Assembly (NCBI RefSeq): GCF_011682045.1 | Contig: NZ_VVIW01000003.1 | Coordinates: 372,001-436,000, forward strand | Reading direction: 5' to 3' | Length of the DNA stretch: 64,000 nucleotides | Origin: Massilia aquatica | Lineage (GTDB): Bacteria; Pseudomonadota; Gammaproteobacteria; Burkholderiales; Burkholderiaceae_D | Shown: positions 8,032 through 16,269 of the stretch, in pieces | Position numbering within the stretch: the stretch's first letter is position 1 | Layout of the letters: each line of letters opens with the position of its first letter | Translations under genes and position numbers: made by a program | Notes under the pieces: model-generated | Told to the model about the DNA's origin: nothing | Databases searched by the model: none | Seen by the model: the letters and a program-made list of their open reading frames with translations, nothing else

Positions 8032-8947
8032 GCTGCTCTCCTGCCTTGTCGGTGGCGCGGCGTTTCGGCGAGCCGCTGTCCTCGCCTTCGCCGCCCATGG
8101 CGTTGATCCAGCTTTCCAGCTGCGCGAAGCTCGGCTTGATGTTCAGCTGCACCAGGCGGCGCCCGGCATCGATGGCCAGCAGGGCCGGTTTGCCGGCCAC
8201 GTGGGTGACCAGGACGACTTTGACGCATTCCATGTTCGACGCTTCCTGGTTCACCAGCTGCTTCATCATGTTGCTGATCGGGTCGAGTACGCCGTAGCAG
8301 AAGAAAATGCCGAGGAAGGTGCCGACCATCGCGGCGCCCACCTTGGCCGAGATGGCGCCGGCATCGGCGCCCTCGGCCACCGAGTTCATCGCCAGCACGA
8401 TCCCGAGCACCGCCGCCAGGATGCCGAACCCGGGCATCGCTTCGGCAATCTTGTGCAGCGACTTGGACGGCTGCACCAGCTCTTCGTGAATGGCTTCCAA
8501 TTCCTGCTCCAGTACGCCTTCAAGCTCGTGGGCGTTGATTTTTCCCATCGCCATCAAACGGAAGTTATCGACAATAAACGCCAATAGTTTAGGTTCTTCG
8601 AGCACCAGCGGGTAACGCTGGAACAGGGGGCTCGATGCCGGGTCTTCCACGTGCGCATCGAGTGCTTTCAGGCCGCCCGCGGCGGTTTGCAGCAATTCAT
8701 ACATCAACAACAACAATTGGCGCTGGAACTCGGAACCCTGCTTCTTGCGCGTGACGATCTTGCGCATCTGGGTACTCAGTTCCTTGAGCACGTGGTTGGG
8801 GTTCCCCAACACCAGCGCCCCGGCGCCGCCGCCGGCAATGATCAGGATTTCGACCGGATGCCAGATGGCGTCGAAGGTGCCGCCCATGAGGACAAATCCG
8901 CCGAAGATACAGCCGAGAACAATGGCGATGCCGACTAATGGCTGCAT
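8015..8947 (-). CDS. motA: Flagellar stator protein MotA (LafT-like)
   Basis: MotA is the four-helix stator subunit that pushes on FliG. The 310-residue product starts MQPLVGIAIVLGCIFGGFVLMGG, followed by PVEILIIAGGGAGALV. A large cytoplasmic loop separates these from PGFGILAAVLGIVLAMNSV and AAMVGTFLGIFFCYGVLDPI, which contain the conserved pore-lining prolines. The C-terminal tail overlaps the motB start by 17 bp. The start has AAAGGAATTT upstream. Confidence 0.95.
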   Translation of the reverse strand: MQPLVGIAIVLGCIFGGFVLMGGTFDAIWHPVEILIIAGGGAGALVLGNPNHVLKELSTQMRKIVTRKKQGSEFQRQLLLLMYELLQTAAGGLKALDAHVEDPASSPLFQRYPLVLEEPKLLAFIVDNFRLMAMGKINAHELEGVLEQELEAIHEELVQPSKSLHKIAEAMPGFGILAAVLGIVLAMNSVAEGADAGAISAKVGAAMVGTFLGIFFCYGVLDPISNMMKQLVNQEASNMECVKVVLVTHVAGKPALLAIDAGRRLVQLNIKPSFAQLESWINAMGGEGEDSGSPKRRATDKAGEQRAKAA

Positions 8948-9004
8948 AGTAAATTCCTTTGGTAAGTCTTGTTGTGCTTAGGTAAGAGGGAAAACCGGGT
9001 CTGT

Positions 9005-9805
9005 TCAGCCTTTAAGAGCTGCTTTCATCTTGGCCAGCGCCGCTTTATTGAGCTGGCAGACGCGCGCGTCCGACAAATCGAGCACGGCGGCCACTTCCTT
9101 GTAGCTCAGTTCGAATTCGTAAATCATCTGGATCACGCGCTGTTCGCGCTCGTCCAGGGACCTCAAGGCCTGTTCCAGGCTGCGCTTGACCATGAACTGC
9201 TCTTCCGGGCCGGGCGCGCTGTGGGCCCGTTCGGCGGCTTCCTGCAGCACTTCGTCAAAGCTCAGCAGCAGTTCGGCGCCATCGTCCAGCTGGTACTGGG
9301 CATAGGCTTCGGGGCTCAGGCCCAGCGAGGCGGCCGCTTCGGTGTCGGTCGGTTCCCGTCCCAGCGAGCGGGTCAGGGCGCGCACCTGGTCGCGCATCTT
9401 GTGGCTGTCCTGGCGCACCGCGCGCGGACGCCAGTCCTGGCGCCGCAGTTCATCGAGGATGGCGCCACGGATGCGCAGCGAGGCAAAGCTGCCGAAACCG
9501 GCGTCGGGCGAGCCGTACCGGCGCAGTGCTTCGAGCAGGCCCATCAGGCCGATCTGTTCCATGTCGTCGCGTCCCATCAGGCCCGAGACCTGGGCGCCCA
9601 GCTGGCGCACGATGCGCTTGACCAGCGGCGCGTAAGCGACCAGCTGGCGCTGCTCTTCGCGGGCGTCGAGCACGGGCGCGTAGTCGGCAACCTGGCCGTA
9701 AGCGCTGCCGTAGTCGTTAGCGTGCTCGTCCCGAACGGGCACGTCCCGGACGGGCATGTAGCTGGCGGCGCTGCCGCTGTCGGTGTAATCGGCGTGATAG
9801 GCCAC
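9005..9805 (-). CDS. fliA: Flagellar sigma-28 factor FliA (LafS-like)
   Basis: FliA directs RNA polymerase to late flagellar promoters. The 266-residue product has region 2 (APLVKRIVRQLGAQ through FGSFASLRIRGAILDELRRQDW, about residues 59-125), region 3 with LGREPTDTEAAASLGLSP, and region 4 with ERVIQMIYEFELSYKEVAAVLDLSDARVCQL-like text (about 218-250). The start is GTG with AGGGG upstream. About 45 extra N-terminal residues containing a VRDVPVRDEH repeat are not usual in FliA. Its own anti-sigma gene, flgM, lies downstream. The likely targets are the flagellin promoters at 28049-33449. Confidence 0.93.
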   Translation of the reverse strand: MAYHADYTDSGSAASYMPVRDVPVRDEHANDYGSAYGQVADYAPVLDAREEQRQLVAYAPLVKRIVRQLGAQVSGLMGRDDMEQIGLMGLLEALRRYGSPDAGFGSFASLRIRGAILDELRRQDWRPRAVRQDSHKMRDQVRALTRSLGREPTDTEAAASLGLSPEAYAQYQLDDGAELLLSFDEVLQEAAERAHSAPGPEEQFMVKRSLEQALRSLDEREQRVIQMIYEFELSYKEVAAVLDLSDARVCQLNKAALAKMKAALKG

Positions 9806-9817
9806 GAGATCCCCTGG

Positions 9818-10279
9818 CTATTCGATGATCAGTTTGCCGATCATGACTTCGGAGAACGGCTTTTCGAGCTTGTCCTTGTCATAAGTGGCGGCGAAAGTGC
9901 TGTTGAGCTGCTCGGCGTACTTCTCGACCGTCAGGTCCTGCGCTTCGCTCATGCTGTGCGCCGAGAGCGCGCGCACGGCCACGCTGCGCAGCATCGGCAA
10001 GTCATCCTTGACCTTCTTTTCCTGCTCGGCCGTGGTCGAGAGCACCAGGTCGGTCGAAATGTAGTGGGCCTGGTTTTCGCCGGGGCTCTTGCGCAGCATG
10101 ACGATCACCTTGTCGAGCGAGACATATTTGGCCGGCTTTTTCTTCGGCGCTTCGGCGGCGACCGGTTTGCCATCCTTGCTCGGGATCGGCTGCTTGAAAT
10201 ACAAAAAGGCGCCCGCGCCCGCCGCGCCGAGCACGCCGAGGACCACGAACACGATGATCAGTTTGGTCGATTTTTTCAT
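9818..10279 (-). CDS. fliL: Flagellar basal body-associated protein FliL
   Basis: FliL surrounds the stator units and supports their function. The 153-residue product is a single-pass inner-membrane protein with helix KLIIVFVVLGVLGAAGAGAFLYF (about residues 6-28). A Lys/Pro-rich linker precedes the periplasmic FliL domain (YVSLDKVIVML, AHYISTDLVLST and the C-terminal GKLIIE). The ATG overlaps the fliK stop. The gene corresponds to lafF in lateral clusters. Confidence 0.92.
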   Translation of the reverse strand: MKKSTKLIIVFVVLGVLGAAGAGAFLYFKQPIPSKDGKPVAAEAPKKKPAKYVSLDKVIVMLRKSPGENQAHYISTDLVLSTTAEQEKKVKDDLPMLRSVAVRALSAHSMSEAQDLTVEKYAEQLNSTFAATYDKDKLEKPFSEVMIGKLIIE

Positions 10280-11646
10280 GCGGCGTACTCACGGCCGGAC
10301 AGGGAGAAGGTGGACGACGGCTGGCCCGCTTCGGAGAGTGCGCGGCCAGGATCGTTCTCCTGCGCTTCCTGTCCAGGCTGGCGGCCGCGGCCCTGGCCCT
10401 GCTGGTCGGCAAAGGCGGCGCCGCTGCGCGGGGTTGCCGTAATGGTCACGGCGACATCGCTGAACTGGCGCGAGGCCAGGTCGGAGCGCATGGCCTCGCT
10501 GACATTGCCCAGCTGGCGCCGCACTTCGCTGTTGCTGGCGCTGATGTTTACTTCCAGCGCGCCGCCGGCGGCGTGGCGGATCGCGATCTCGATGCGGCCC
10601 AGCTGCGGCGGGTCGAGGCGGATCACGGCCTGGTCGATATTGCGGCCCAGTTGCAGTTGCAGGCGCTCGCCCAGCGCTTCGCGCAGGGGCTGCTGCCAGT
10701 CGGCCGGATTGGCCGGCAGCTTGACGTCGGCCGGGGCGGCCATCGTGACGTTCTGGGCGGCCAGGGCGTTGGTGCCGGCCATGATGCTGGCGGCGCCGGT
10801 GACGGGCACGTCGCTGCGCAGCATGGTGTCGGGCGCGGCGGCGAACGGCTGGGCGGCGCTGGCGACCGTTGTTTTCTGGGCCAGCGGGACGCTGGCGGCG
10901 GTGCCGCTCTCGCCGCTGCGCAGCGGGGCGCGCGGCGCCGGGGCAGCCACGGCCACGGCGGGCGCTGGCACGGCCACGGGCGCAGCGGCAGGCGCGCGCG
11001 CATCGGCTGCCGCGGCGTCGGCAGGGGCGGCCGTGTCGCTGGCCGGCGCGGCCGGTGCCGGCGCGTTGAAGGTGAACGAGACGGTGCTGGCAGGAACCGC
11101 TGCCTGGACCGGGGCGAACGGCGCTGCGGGCAGTACCGGCGCCGGCGCCGGCGCAGCCGCGAGCGGAACAGAGAAACTGACTGGCGCAGTGGCGGTGGCG
11201 GTGGCGGTGGCGCCGGCGAGCGGCGCGGCAGCGTCGACCGGCGCTGCCGCGCCAGGCAGGGAGGCCGTCATCGGCATCGGCGCAGCTTGCGGCAGGACGA
11301 TGCCGAGCGGCAGGTTCATGCCGAACGCGGAGCTCATCGTCATGGCTGGCGTGCTGGCGGCGTCGAGATGCGCCACGGGCAGGGCGGGCGCGTCGGCCAG
11401 CGCCGGCAGTTCGGCCAGGCCGTCGGCCGGGGCTTCCTCGCCGCTGCTTTCGCCGTCGGCATTGAACTGGCCGGCGGGCGCGTCGAACACCAGCCAGCTG
11501 GCAAACGGGGTGGCCGGAGCGGCCGCGGCGGCGCCGGGTGCGGCCGCGAGCGCAGGGGCGGCGGCAGCCGTGGCCGGGGCCGGAGCAGGGGCGGTGCCGG
11601 GGGCCGCTGGCGCGGCCGGGGTAGGATTCAGGTTAGCGAGCATCAT
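10276..11646 (-). CDS. fliK: Flagellar hook-length control protein FliK (LafE-like)
   Basis: FliK measures hook length and switches export specificity. The 456-residue product has a very long Ala/Pro-rich N-terminal ruler region (about residues 5-320, with repeated PAPAPA and TATATA runs). The C-terminal FliK domain has WQQPLREALGERLQLQLGRNIDQAVIRLDPPQLGRIEI-type sequence, where the L-x-P-x-x-L-G motif is diagnostic, and MRSDLASRQFSDVAVTI. It sits between the fliT-like gene and fliL, as lafE does in lateral loci. Confidence 0.9.
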   Translation of the reverse strand: MMLANLNPTPAAPAAPGTAPAPAPATAAAAPALAAAPGAAAAAPATPFASWLVFDAPAGQFNADGESSGEEAPADGLAELPALADAPALPVAHLDAASTPAMTMSSAFGMNLPLGIVLPQAAPMPMTASLPGAAAPVDAAAPLAGATATATATAPVSFSVPLAAAPAPAPVLPAAPFAPVQAAVPASTVSFTFNAPAPAAPASDTAAPADAAAADARAPAAAPVAVPAPAVAVAAPAPRAPLRSGESGTAASVPLAQKTTVASAAQPFAAAPDTMLRSDVPVTGAASIMAGTNALAAQNVTMAAPADVKLPANPADWQQPLREALGERLQLQLGRNIDQAVIRLDPPQLGRIEIAIRHAAGGALEVNISASNSEVRRQLGNVSEAMRSDLASRQFSDVAVTITATPRSGAAFADQQGQGRGRQPGQEAQENDPGRALSEAGQPSSTFSLSGREYAA

Positions 11647-11648
11647 GG

Positions 11649-11966
11649 TTATGCCTGGTTACGTTCTGTGTCGTTTTCATTGTCGAGGGCGTAGGCGATA
11701 AACCCGGCTTTGTTCGTGTGCATGTGGTTCATTTGCGCTTCCAGCGCATCCAGCTCGGCGGCGCACAGCTCGGCTGCCTTGTCGTGCTGGGCGCGCAGCG
11801 CCTGCAGCGCGCGGGTCTCGGCAGCGCTCCAGGGGCCGCTGGCCGCCAGCACGCGCAGCTCGGTGCCAAGGGCGCCAACGGCGCGGTCCAGCGCGACCCA
11901 GTCGCGCGCGTCGCCGGCGGCGGCCAGGGCCGCCGTCAGCGCGTTCAGGGCGGCGCGCCTAGGCAT
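11649..11966 (-). CDS. FliT-like flagellar export chaperone (LafX/LafD position)
   Basis: The product is a small helical protein of 105 residues: MPRRAALNALTAALAAA, a middle of acidic/basic heptads, and a C-terminal LDALEAQMNHMHTNKAGFIAYALDNE region. FliT proteins are similar short helical chaperones for FliD and are encoded right after fliS. I chose the ATG at 11966, which overlaps the fliS stop by 8 bp; longer readings in this frame run through fliS out of register. The assignment rests mainly on position, size and helix content, since FliT sequences diverge strongly. Confidence 0.6.
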   Translation of the reverse strand: MPRRAALNALTAALAAAGDARDWVALDRAVGALGTELRVLAASGPWSAAETRALQALRAQHDKAAELCAAELDALEAQMNHMHTNKAGFIAYALDNENDTERNQA

Positions 11967-12348
11967 TGCGTGCCTGCACGCCAAGCCAGCCCTGGCGGAT
12001 CGTGCCGAGGATCTCGACCACTTCGTCCAGCATGGCCGGGTCCATCTTGATGCCGGCGCCATGCAGGCGCGCGGCGCAGAAGTCGTACAGCCGTGCCAGG
12101 TTTTCCACCACGTCGCCGCCTTGCTCGAAGTCCAGCGAGCTGGACAGTCCGTTGATGATTTCGACACATTTGTCGATGCTGATCGCCTTTTGCTCGTAGC
12201 GCTTGCCGACGATGTGGCCGCGCGCGCGGGCCAGCTCGTCGAGCAGGCCATCGGTCAGCAGCAGCACCAGCTCGACCGGTGATGCACGCGCCGTCTGAGC
12301 ATCAAGGTTAACCGAGTGGTAGTCGCTGTAAGCGTCGGAATAGGACAT
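11959..12348 (-). CDS. fliS: Flagellin export chaperone FliS (LafC-like)
   Basis: FliS binds the C-terminus of flagellin in the cytoplasm and prevents early polymerisation. The 129-residue product has SDAYSDYHSVNLDAQTARASPVELVLLLTDGLLDEL in pattern, where the L-x-x-x-D-G helix is diagnostic. It also has KRYEQKAISIDKCVEIINGLSSSLDFEQGG (segment about residues 49-78) and the LYDFCAARL helix. It lies directly after fliD, matching the lafB-lafC order. Confidence 0.92.
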   Translation of the reverse strand: MSYSDAYSDYHSVNLDAQTARASPVELVLLLTDGLLDELARARGHIVGKRYEQKAISIDKCVEIINGLSSSLDFEQGGDVVENLARLYDFCAARLHGAGIKMDPAMLDEVVEILGTIRQGWLGVQARNA

Positions 12349-12359
12349 CTTTTCCTCTC

Positions 12360-13742
12360 TTAATTGGATTTATCGCCGAACAGTGCGTCGAACATGGAGG
12401 TGTTGGACGCCATGCGGCTTTGCAGTGTCTGCAACTGTGTAAATTGCATCAGATAGCGCTTGTAGGCGCTGTCGTACTGCTTGTCGAGCTGGTCCTGGCG
12501 CTTGACCAGGCTGGTCTGCAATTTGGTGTTCTGTTCCAGCCGCTGCTTGAGCTGGCCGTCGGTGCTGCTGCTCCATTCCTTCAGGTAGCCGTCCAGGCTG
12601 CCCGCGATGCCGCTGCTGGCGCCGTTGACGCTGCTGCCGATCAGGGTGTCGAGCCCTTTCGGCGAGACCGCCAGCTGGCTGGTCAGGCGCGTCGCGTTGA
12701 GCGACAGGCTGCCGTCGCGCGTGGCCACGATGCCGTAGGCGGCCAGGCTGTCGGCGCCGTTTGCGCCGCGCAGCATGCTGACCATGCGCGCCTGCAGCAC
12801 GCGCACGCCGCCATCGTTGGCGAATACGCCCGGGTTGGCGCCCTTGGCCGGGTCGCCCGGTGCCACCATGGCGTCGATCACGGTCTTGAGCTTGTTGTAA
12901 TCGTCGACGAATTTCTGCACCTTGGCCACGGTGCCGGCATTGTCGCTGGCCACCGTCAGGGTCACCGGCGCGTCGCCCGGGGCCTGCGCCTTGGTGAAGG
13001 TCATGGTCACGCCGTCGACGTTGGTAAATACGTTCGAGGCCTGGTTGATCGCGGTGCCGCTGCCCTGCGCGCCGAGCCAGACCAGCGCGTCCTGGCCGGT
13101 GACGACCTGGGTCGGCGCGTTCGAGAGCGCGGTTTTCAGGCCGGCATTGCCCACCGCCGCCGTGTTCAGCGAAATATTGCCGGCCGCACCTGTTGCTTTC
13201 GAGGTCAGCATCAGCTGGGTGACGCCGTTGACGGTGACGATCGAGGCCGACACGCGTCCGTTGTTGGTCGGTTCGGCATTGATGGCGGCGGCGATTTCGC
13301 GCGGGGTCAGGGTGGCGTTGCCGTCGCTGTTGGCGCTGGCCAGGTTGATCGAAAAGCCGGGCGCGCCGCCCAGTTCGATGCCCAGGCTGCCGCCGTCGGC
13401 CGCGCTGTCGGCCAGGCCGTTGTACGAGACCTGGTTGGCGGTGGCGAGGCGTTCGACGAAAAAGCTGTAGTTGCCGGCAGTGGCGTTCACGCCGGCGCTG
13501 GCGCTGCCGATCGCGGTGTTGCTGAAGGTCGCGGCCTGGGTCAGCATGGTCTTGCCGGAGGTCAAGGACAGCAGCGAACTCTGGTAGCCCGAAATGGCCG
13601 AGCGCAGCGAGCTCAGGGCGGCGGCGGCGCTGCTGGCCTGCTTGGTCTGGGCGGTCAGGATGCTCTGGCGCGCCGAGGTGTAGTTGGTCGCCAGGCCGGT
13701 TGCGGTGGTAGCCGGATCGTAGGTGTTGCCAATGGTCGCCAT
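12360..13742 (-). CDS. fliD: Flagellar filament cap protein FliD (LafB-like)
   Basis: FliD caps the filament tip and folds incoming flagellin. The 460-residue product has an N-terminal helix rich in Ala/Gln/Ser (SARQSILTAQTKQASSAAAALSSLRSAIS, about residues 23-51), a FliD_N-type NTAIGSASAG segment, a middle VEFTKAQ-like variable region (VTMTFTKAQAPGD) and the C-terminal FliD helix ending LQTLQSRMASNTSMFDALFG. The N-terminus lacks the usual SxGxGSGLD start of polar FliD, consistent with a divergent, lateral-type cap. fliJ lies 96 bp upstream. Confidence 0.9.
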   Translation of the reverse strand: MATIGNTYDPATTATGLATNYTSARQSILTAQTKQASSAAAALSSLRSAISGYQSSLLSLTSGKTMLTQAATFSNTAIGSASAGVNATAGNYSFFVERLATANQVSYNGLADSAADGGSLGIELGGAPGFSINLASANSDGNATLTPREIAAAINAEPTNNGRVSASIVTVNGVTQLMLTSKATGAAGNISLNTAAVGNAGLKTALSNAPTQVVTGQDALVWLGAQGSGTAINQASNVFTNVDGVTMTFTKAQAPGDAPVTLTVASDNAGTVAKVQKFVDDYNKLKTVIDAMVAPGDPAKGANPGVFANDGGVRVLQARMVSMLRGANGADSLAAYGIVATRDGSLSLNATRLTSQLAVSPKGLDTLIGSSVNGASSGIAGSLDGYLKEWSSSTDGQLKQRLEQNTKLQTSLVKRQDQLDKQYDSAYKRYLMQFTQLQTLQSRMASNTSMFDALFGDKSN

Positions 13743-13838
13743 GGGGTTCTCCAGAATGTCTGACAGGTTTGCTTAGCTTGCGCGGTGTGCCGATTGCGCC
13801 GATTTATTTGTTTACGGCAATTTTTTCGATTTCTTCAA

Positions 13839-14273
13839 TTACTTTCGGCCGGCCAGCCACGATTGCGTGGCCAGGTCGTCTTCGCGCTTGCGTTCGGTGC
13901 GGTTGCGGGCCAGCTCGGCCACGCCTTTTTTCTGTTCCAGCACCTGGCCCAGCAGTTCGCGTTCGCTCCAGGCGTCGGTCAGGGCGCGCTGCGAGACGGC
14001 CATGGTCGCTTCGTGCAGGGACAGGTCGGTGCGGTGGTTGTCGGCCAGCGCGATCACGGCCAGCTTGTACTGGCCGCAGTTCAGGGCCAGCGCCAGCGGC
14101 AGCGCGCCGCTGGCGCCGCTGCCGCTCGCCAGGCTGTCGAGGCGGGCCAGGTTGGCCTGGTAACGGGCTTTGGTCGCGTGCTGGGCGGCCATGTCTGCCT
14201 GCAACTTTTCCACCTTGGTGCTGCGCAGGCGGACCAGGGTGTCGAGGCTGTCGATCGTGCTGTTGATGGTCAT
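13839..14273 (-). CDS. fliJ: Flagellar export protein FliJ
   Basis: FliJ is the central stalk of the FliI ATPase ring. The 144-residue product is a predicted two-helix coiled coil: IDSLDTLVRLRSTKVEKLQADMAAQHATKARYQANLARLD in pattern at the N-terminal half, then ALTDAWSERELLGQVLEQKKGVAEL near the C-terminus. Its start overlaps the fliI stop as ATGA. Size and position after fliI agree with FliJ. Confidence 0.85.
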   Translation of the reverse strand: MTINSTIDSLDTLVRLRSTKVEKLQADMAAQHATKARYQANLARLDSLASGSGASGALPLALALNCGQYKLAVIALADNHRTDLSLHEATMAVSQRALTDAWSERELLGQVLEQKKGVAELARNRTERKREDDLATQSWLAGRK

Positions 14274-15586
14274 GACATCATCGCTTCAAGTTGGGAAATG
14301 CATTCAGGCAAAGGTGCCGCTTCGCGCGTACCCTGGCACAGGTAGGCGTCGATATGGGGTTCCAGGCGCACCGCGTGGTCGGTGACCGGATCGGCGCCCG
14401 GCACGTAGGCGCCCAGCGGAATCAGGTCGCGCACCCGGGCGTGGCGCGCCAGCGCGGCTTTGAGCTTGCGGGCGGCCAGCGCGTGCGCGGCCGGGACCAC
14501 CTGGGCCATGCAGCGGCTGATCGACGCGGCCACGTCGATGGCCGGATAATGGCCGCGTTCGGCCAGTTCGCGCGTGAGCACGATGTGGCCGTCGAGGATC
14601 GCGCGGGCGGTGTCGACCACCGGGTCCTGCTGGTCGTCGCCTTCGGCCAGCACGGTGTAGATGGCGCTCATGCTGCCGTGTTCGTGCTCGCCGTTGCCGG
14701 CGCTTTCCACCAGTTGCGGCAGGGCCGAGAACACCGACGGCGGATAGCCCTTGGTGGCCGGCGGCTCGCCCAGCGCCAGCGCCACTTCGCGCAGCGCCAT
14801 GGCGTAGCGGGTGAGCGAGTCGACCAGCAGCAGCACGTTCAGGCCCTGGTCGCGGTAGTGCGCCGCGATCGCATGGCACAGTTCGGTGGCGCGGATGCGC
14901 ATCAGGGGCGATTCGTCGGCCGGGGCGATCACCAGCACGGCCTTTTTCAGGCCTTCCGGGCCGAGCGACATGTCGACGAATTCGCGCACCTCGCGCGAGC
15001 GTTCGCCGATCAGGCCGACCACGACCACGTCGGCCACGGTCTGGCGCGTGATCAAGCCCAGCAGCACGGACTTGCCGACCCCGCTGCCGGCCATCAGGCC
15101 GACGCGCTGGCCCTTGCCGATGGTCAGCATGGAATTGATGGCGCGCACGCCGACGTCGAGCGGCTCGACCACCGGTTGTTTTTTCAGGGGATTGATTTTC
15201 GGCGGCGTCATTTCCAGGCGGTGCTCGCCGCCCAGGCGCCCGAGGCCGTCGATCGGCTCGCCCAGGCCGTTGACCATGCGCCCCAGCCACGAGGGGCCGA
15301 TCTGCAAGGTTGCGGCGGTCGGACTCGGCAATACGCGGGCGCCGGTGGTCAGGCCAATGGCTTGCTTGAACGGCATCAGGAACGACAGGCGTTCGCGAAA
15401 ACCGACCACCTGCGCGTCCAGCCACTCGCCATCGACCGTTTCGATGCGGCAGCGCTGGCCCGTGTGCAGGCGGCAGCCGGCCGATTCCAGCAGCAAGCCC
15501 GAGGCGCCGACCAGGCGTCCGGTCGGGATCGCGACCGGGACGTCTTCGAGCTCGACGGTGCGCAGGGAATCGGCCAGCTTACTCAT
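14270..15586 (-). CDS. fliI: Flagellum-specific ATPase FliI
   Basis: FliI is the ATPase of the flagellar type III export apparatus. The 438-residue product has the P-loop AGSGVGKS (residues 166-173), the Walker B-type LNVLLLVDSLTRYAMALREVAL region and the F1-beta-like GYPPSVFSALPQLVESAGN segment. The N-terminus TGRLVGASGLLLE and the C-terminal ARHARVRDLIPLGAYVPGADP are also FliI-like. The gene overlaps fliH upstream and fliJ downstream by 4 bp each. Confidence 0.96.
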   Translation of the reverse strand: MSKLADSLRTVELEDVPVAIPTGRLVGASGLLLESAGCRLHTGQRCRIETVDGEWLDAQVVGFRERLSFLMPFKQAIGLTTGARVLPSPTAATLQIGPSWLGRMVNGLGEPIDGLGRLGGEHRLEMTPPKINPLKKQPVVEPLDVGVRAINSMLTIGKGQRVGLMAGSGVGKSVLLGLITRQTVADVVVVGLIGERSREVREFVDMSLGPEGLKKAVLVIAPADESPLMRIRATELCHAIAAHYRDQGLNVLLLVDSLTRYAMALREVALALGEPPATKGYPPSVFSALPQLVESAGNGEHEHGSMSAIYTVLAEGDDQQDPVVDTARAILDGHIVLTRELAERGHYPAIDVAASISRCMAQVVPAAHALAARKLKAALARHARVRDLIPLGAYVPGADPVTDHAVRLEPHIDAYLCQGTREAAPLPECISQLEAMMS

Positions 15587-16269
15587 GCTTCAACCTCGTC
15601 GGGCACGCGCTCGACGACGGGCGTCAGTTGCGCGCTGACCTGCGCCATGCAGTTGGCCAGGCGGCCCTGGCAGCCGGCGTCGACTTCATTGTCGCCGGCG
15701 CGCACGCGGCATTCGCCCGCTTCCAGCGCCGGGTCGGGCAGCAGGGTCCACTTGGCGGCGCGCACCGGATCGAGTTCGGTGATGCGCTTGAGCTCTTCCG
15801 GATTGAGGCACACTTCGATACGGTCTCGGGTGGGCGGCATGGCGGCCAGCGCTTCATCCACCAGTGCCAGCAACTGGACCGGCTGCAAGGCCAGTTCGGC
15901 GCGGATCACCTGGCGCGCCACCTTGCCGACCAGGTCGACGACTTCCTTGCGCTGGGCCGAGCGGAATTCTTCCACCATCTGGTTCAACTGGGTGAACATG
16001 CCGTCGAGCGGGCCGGCCAGCTGCTCGAAGCGCTCCTGCACCTGGGCCATGGCTTGCTGGCGGCCGGCCGCCAGCCCCTGGGCCAGGCCGGACGCGTAGC
16101 CTTCGGCGCTGCCGCGTTCCTGGCCGTTTTCGAAGCCCTCGCGCTGCCCCTGCTGGTAGCCTTCTTCGACCGCACTTTGCCATTGGCCGGCGGCCTCGGA
16201 GGAACGGGCGGCGCCGAGCACGTCGAGCTGCGACAGCGGCGGGAAATGGTAGGGGCGGAATTGTTTCAT
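15583..16269 (-). CDS. fliH: Flagellar assembly protein FliH
   Basis: FliH regulates FliI and tethers it to the C-ring. The 228-residue product begins MKQFRPYHFPPL and has the FliH region of Gly-x-x-x-Gly repeats, EEGYQQGQREGFENGQERGSAEGYASG in pattern (about residues 35-61). The C-terminal domain includes VVDLVGKVARQVIRAEL and RIEVCLNPEELKRI. The start overlaps the fliG stop as ATGA, so longer readings that run back through fliG in another frame are not used. Confidence 0.93.
   Translation of the reverse strand: MKQFRPYHFPPLSQLDVLGAARSSEAAGQWQSAVEEGYQQGQREGFENGQERGSAEGYASGLAQGLAAGRQQAMAQVQERFEQLAGPLDGMFTQLNQMVEEFRSAQRKEVVDLVGKVARQVIRAELALQPVQLLALVDEALAAMPPTRDRIEVCLNPEELKRITELDPVRAAKWTLLPDPALEAGECRVRAGDNEVDAGCQGRLANCMAQVSAQLTPVVERVPDEVEA

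Noticed and set aside
8969-11701. A 910-codon plus-strand open frame opposite fliA, fliL and fliK
   Set aside because: It is antisense to well-supported genes, has His/Arg/Ala-rich low-complexity composition and no ribosome-binding site. Long antisense frames are expected at this GC content.
13743-13838. A possible sigma-28 promoter for fliD in the 96-bp gap after fliJ
   Set aside because: TAAA and ATCGGC occur at about the right distance, but the match to either the standard consensus or the flagellin promoters is poor.
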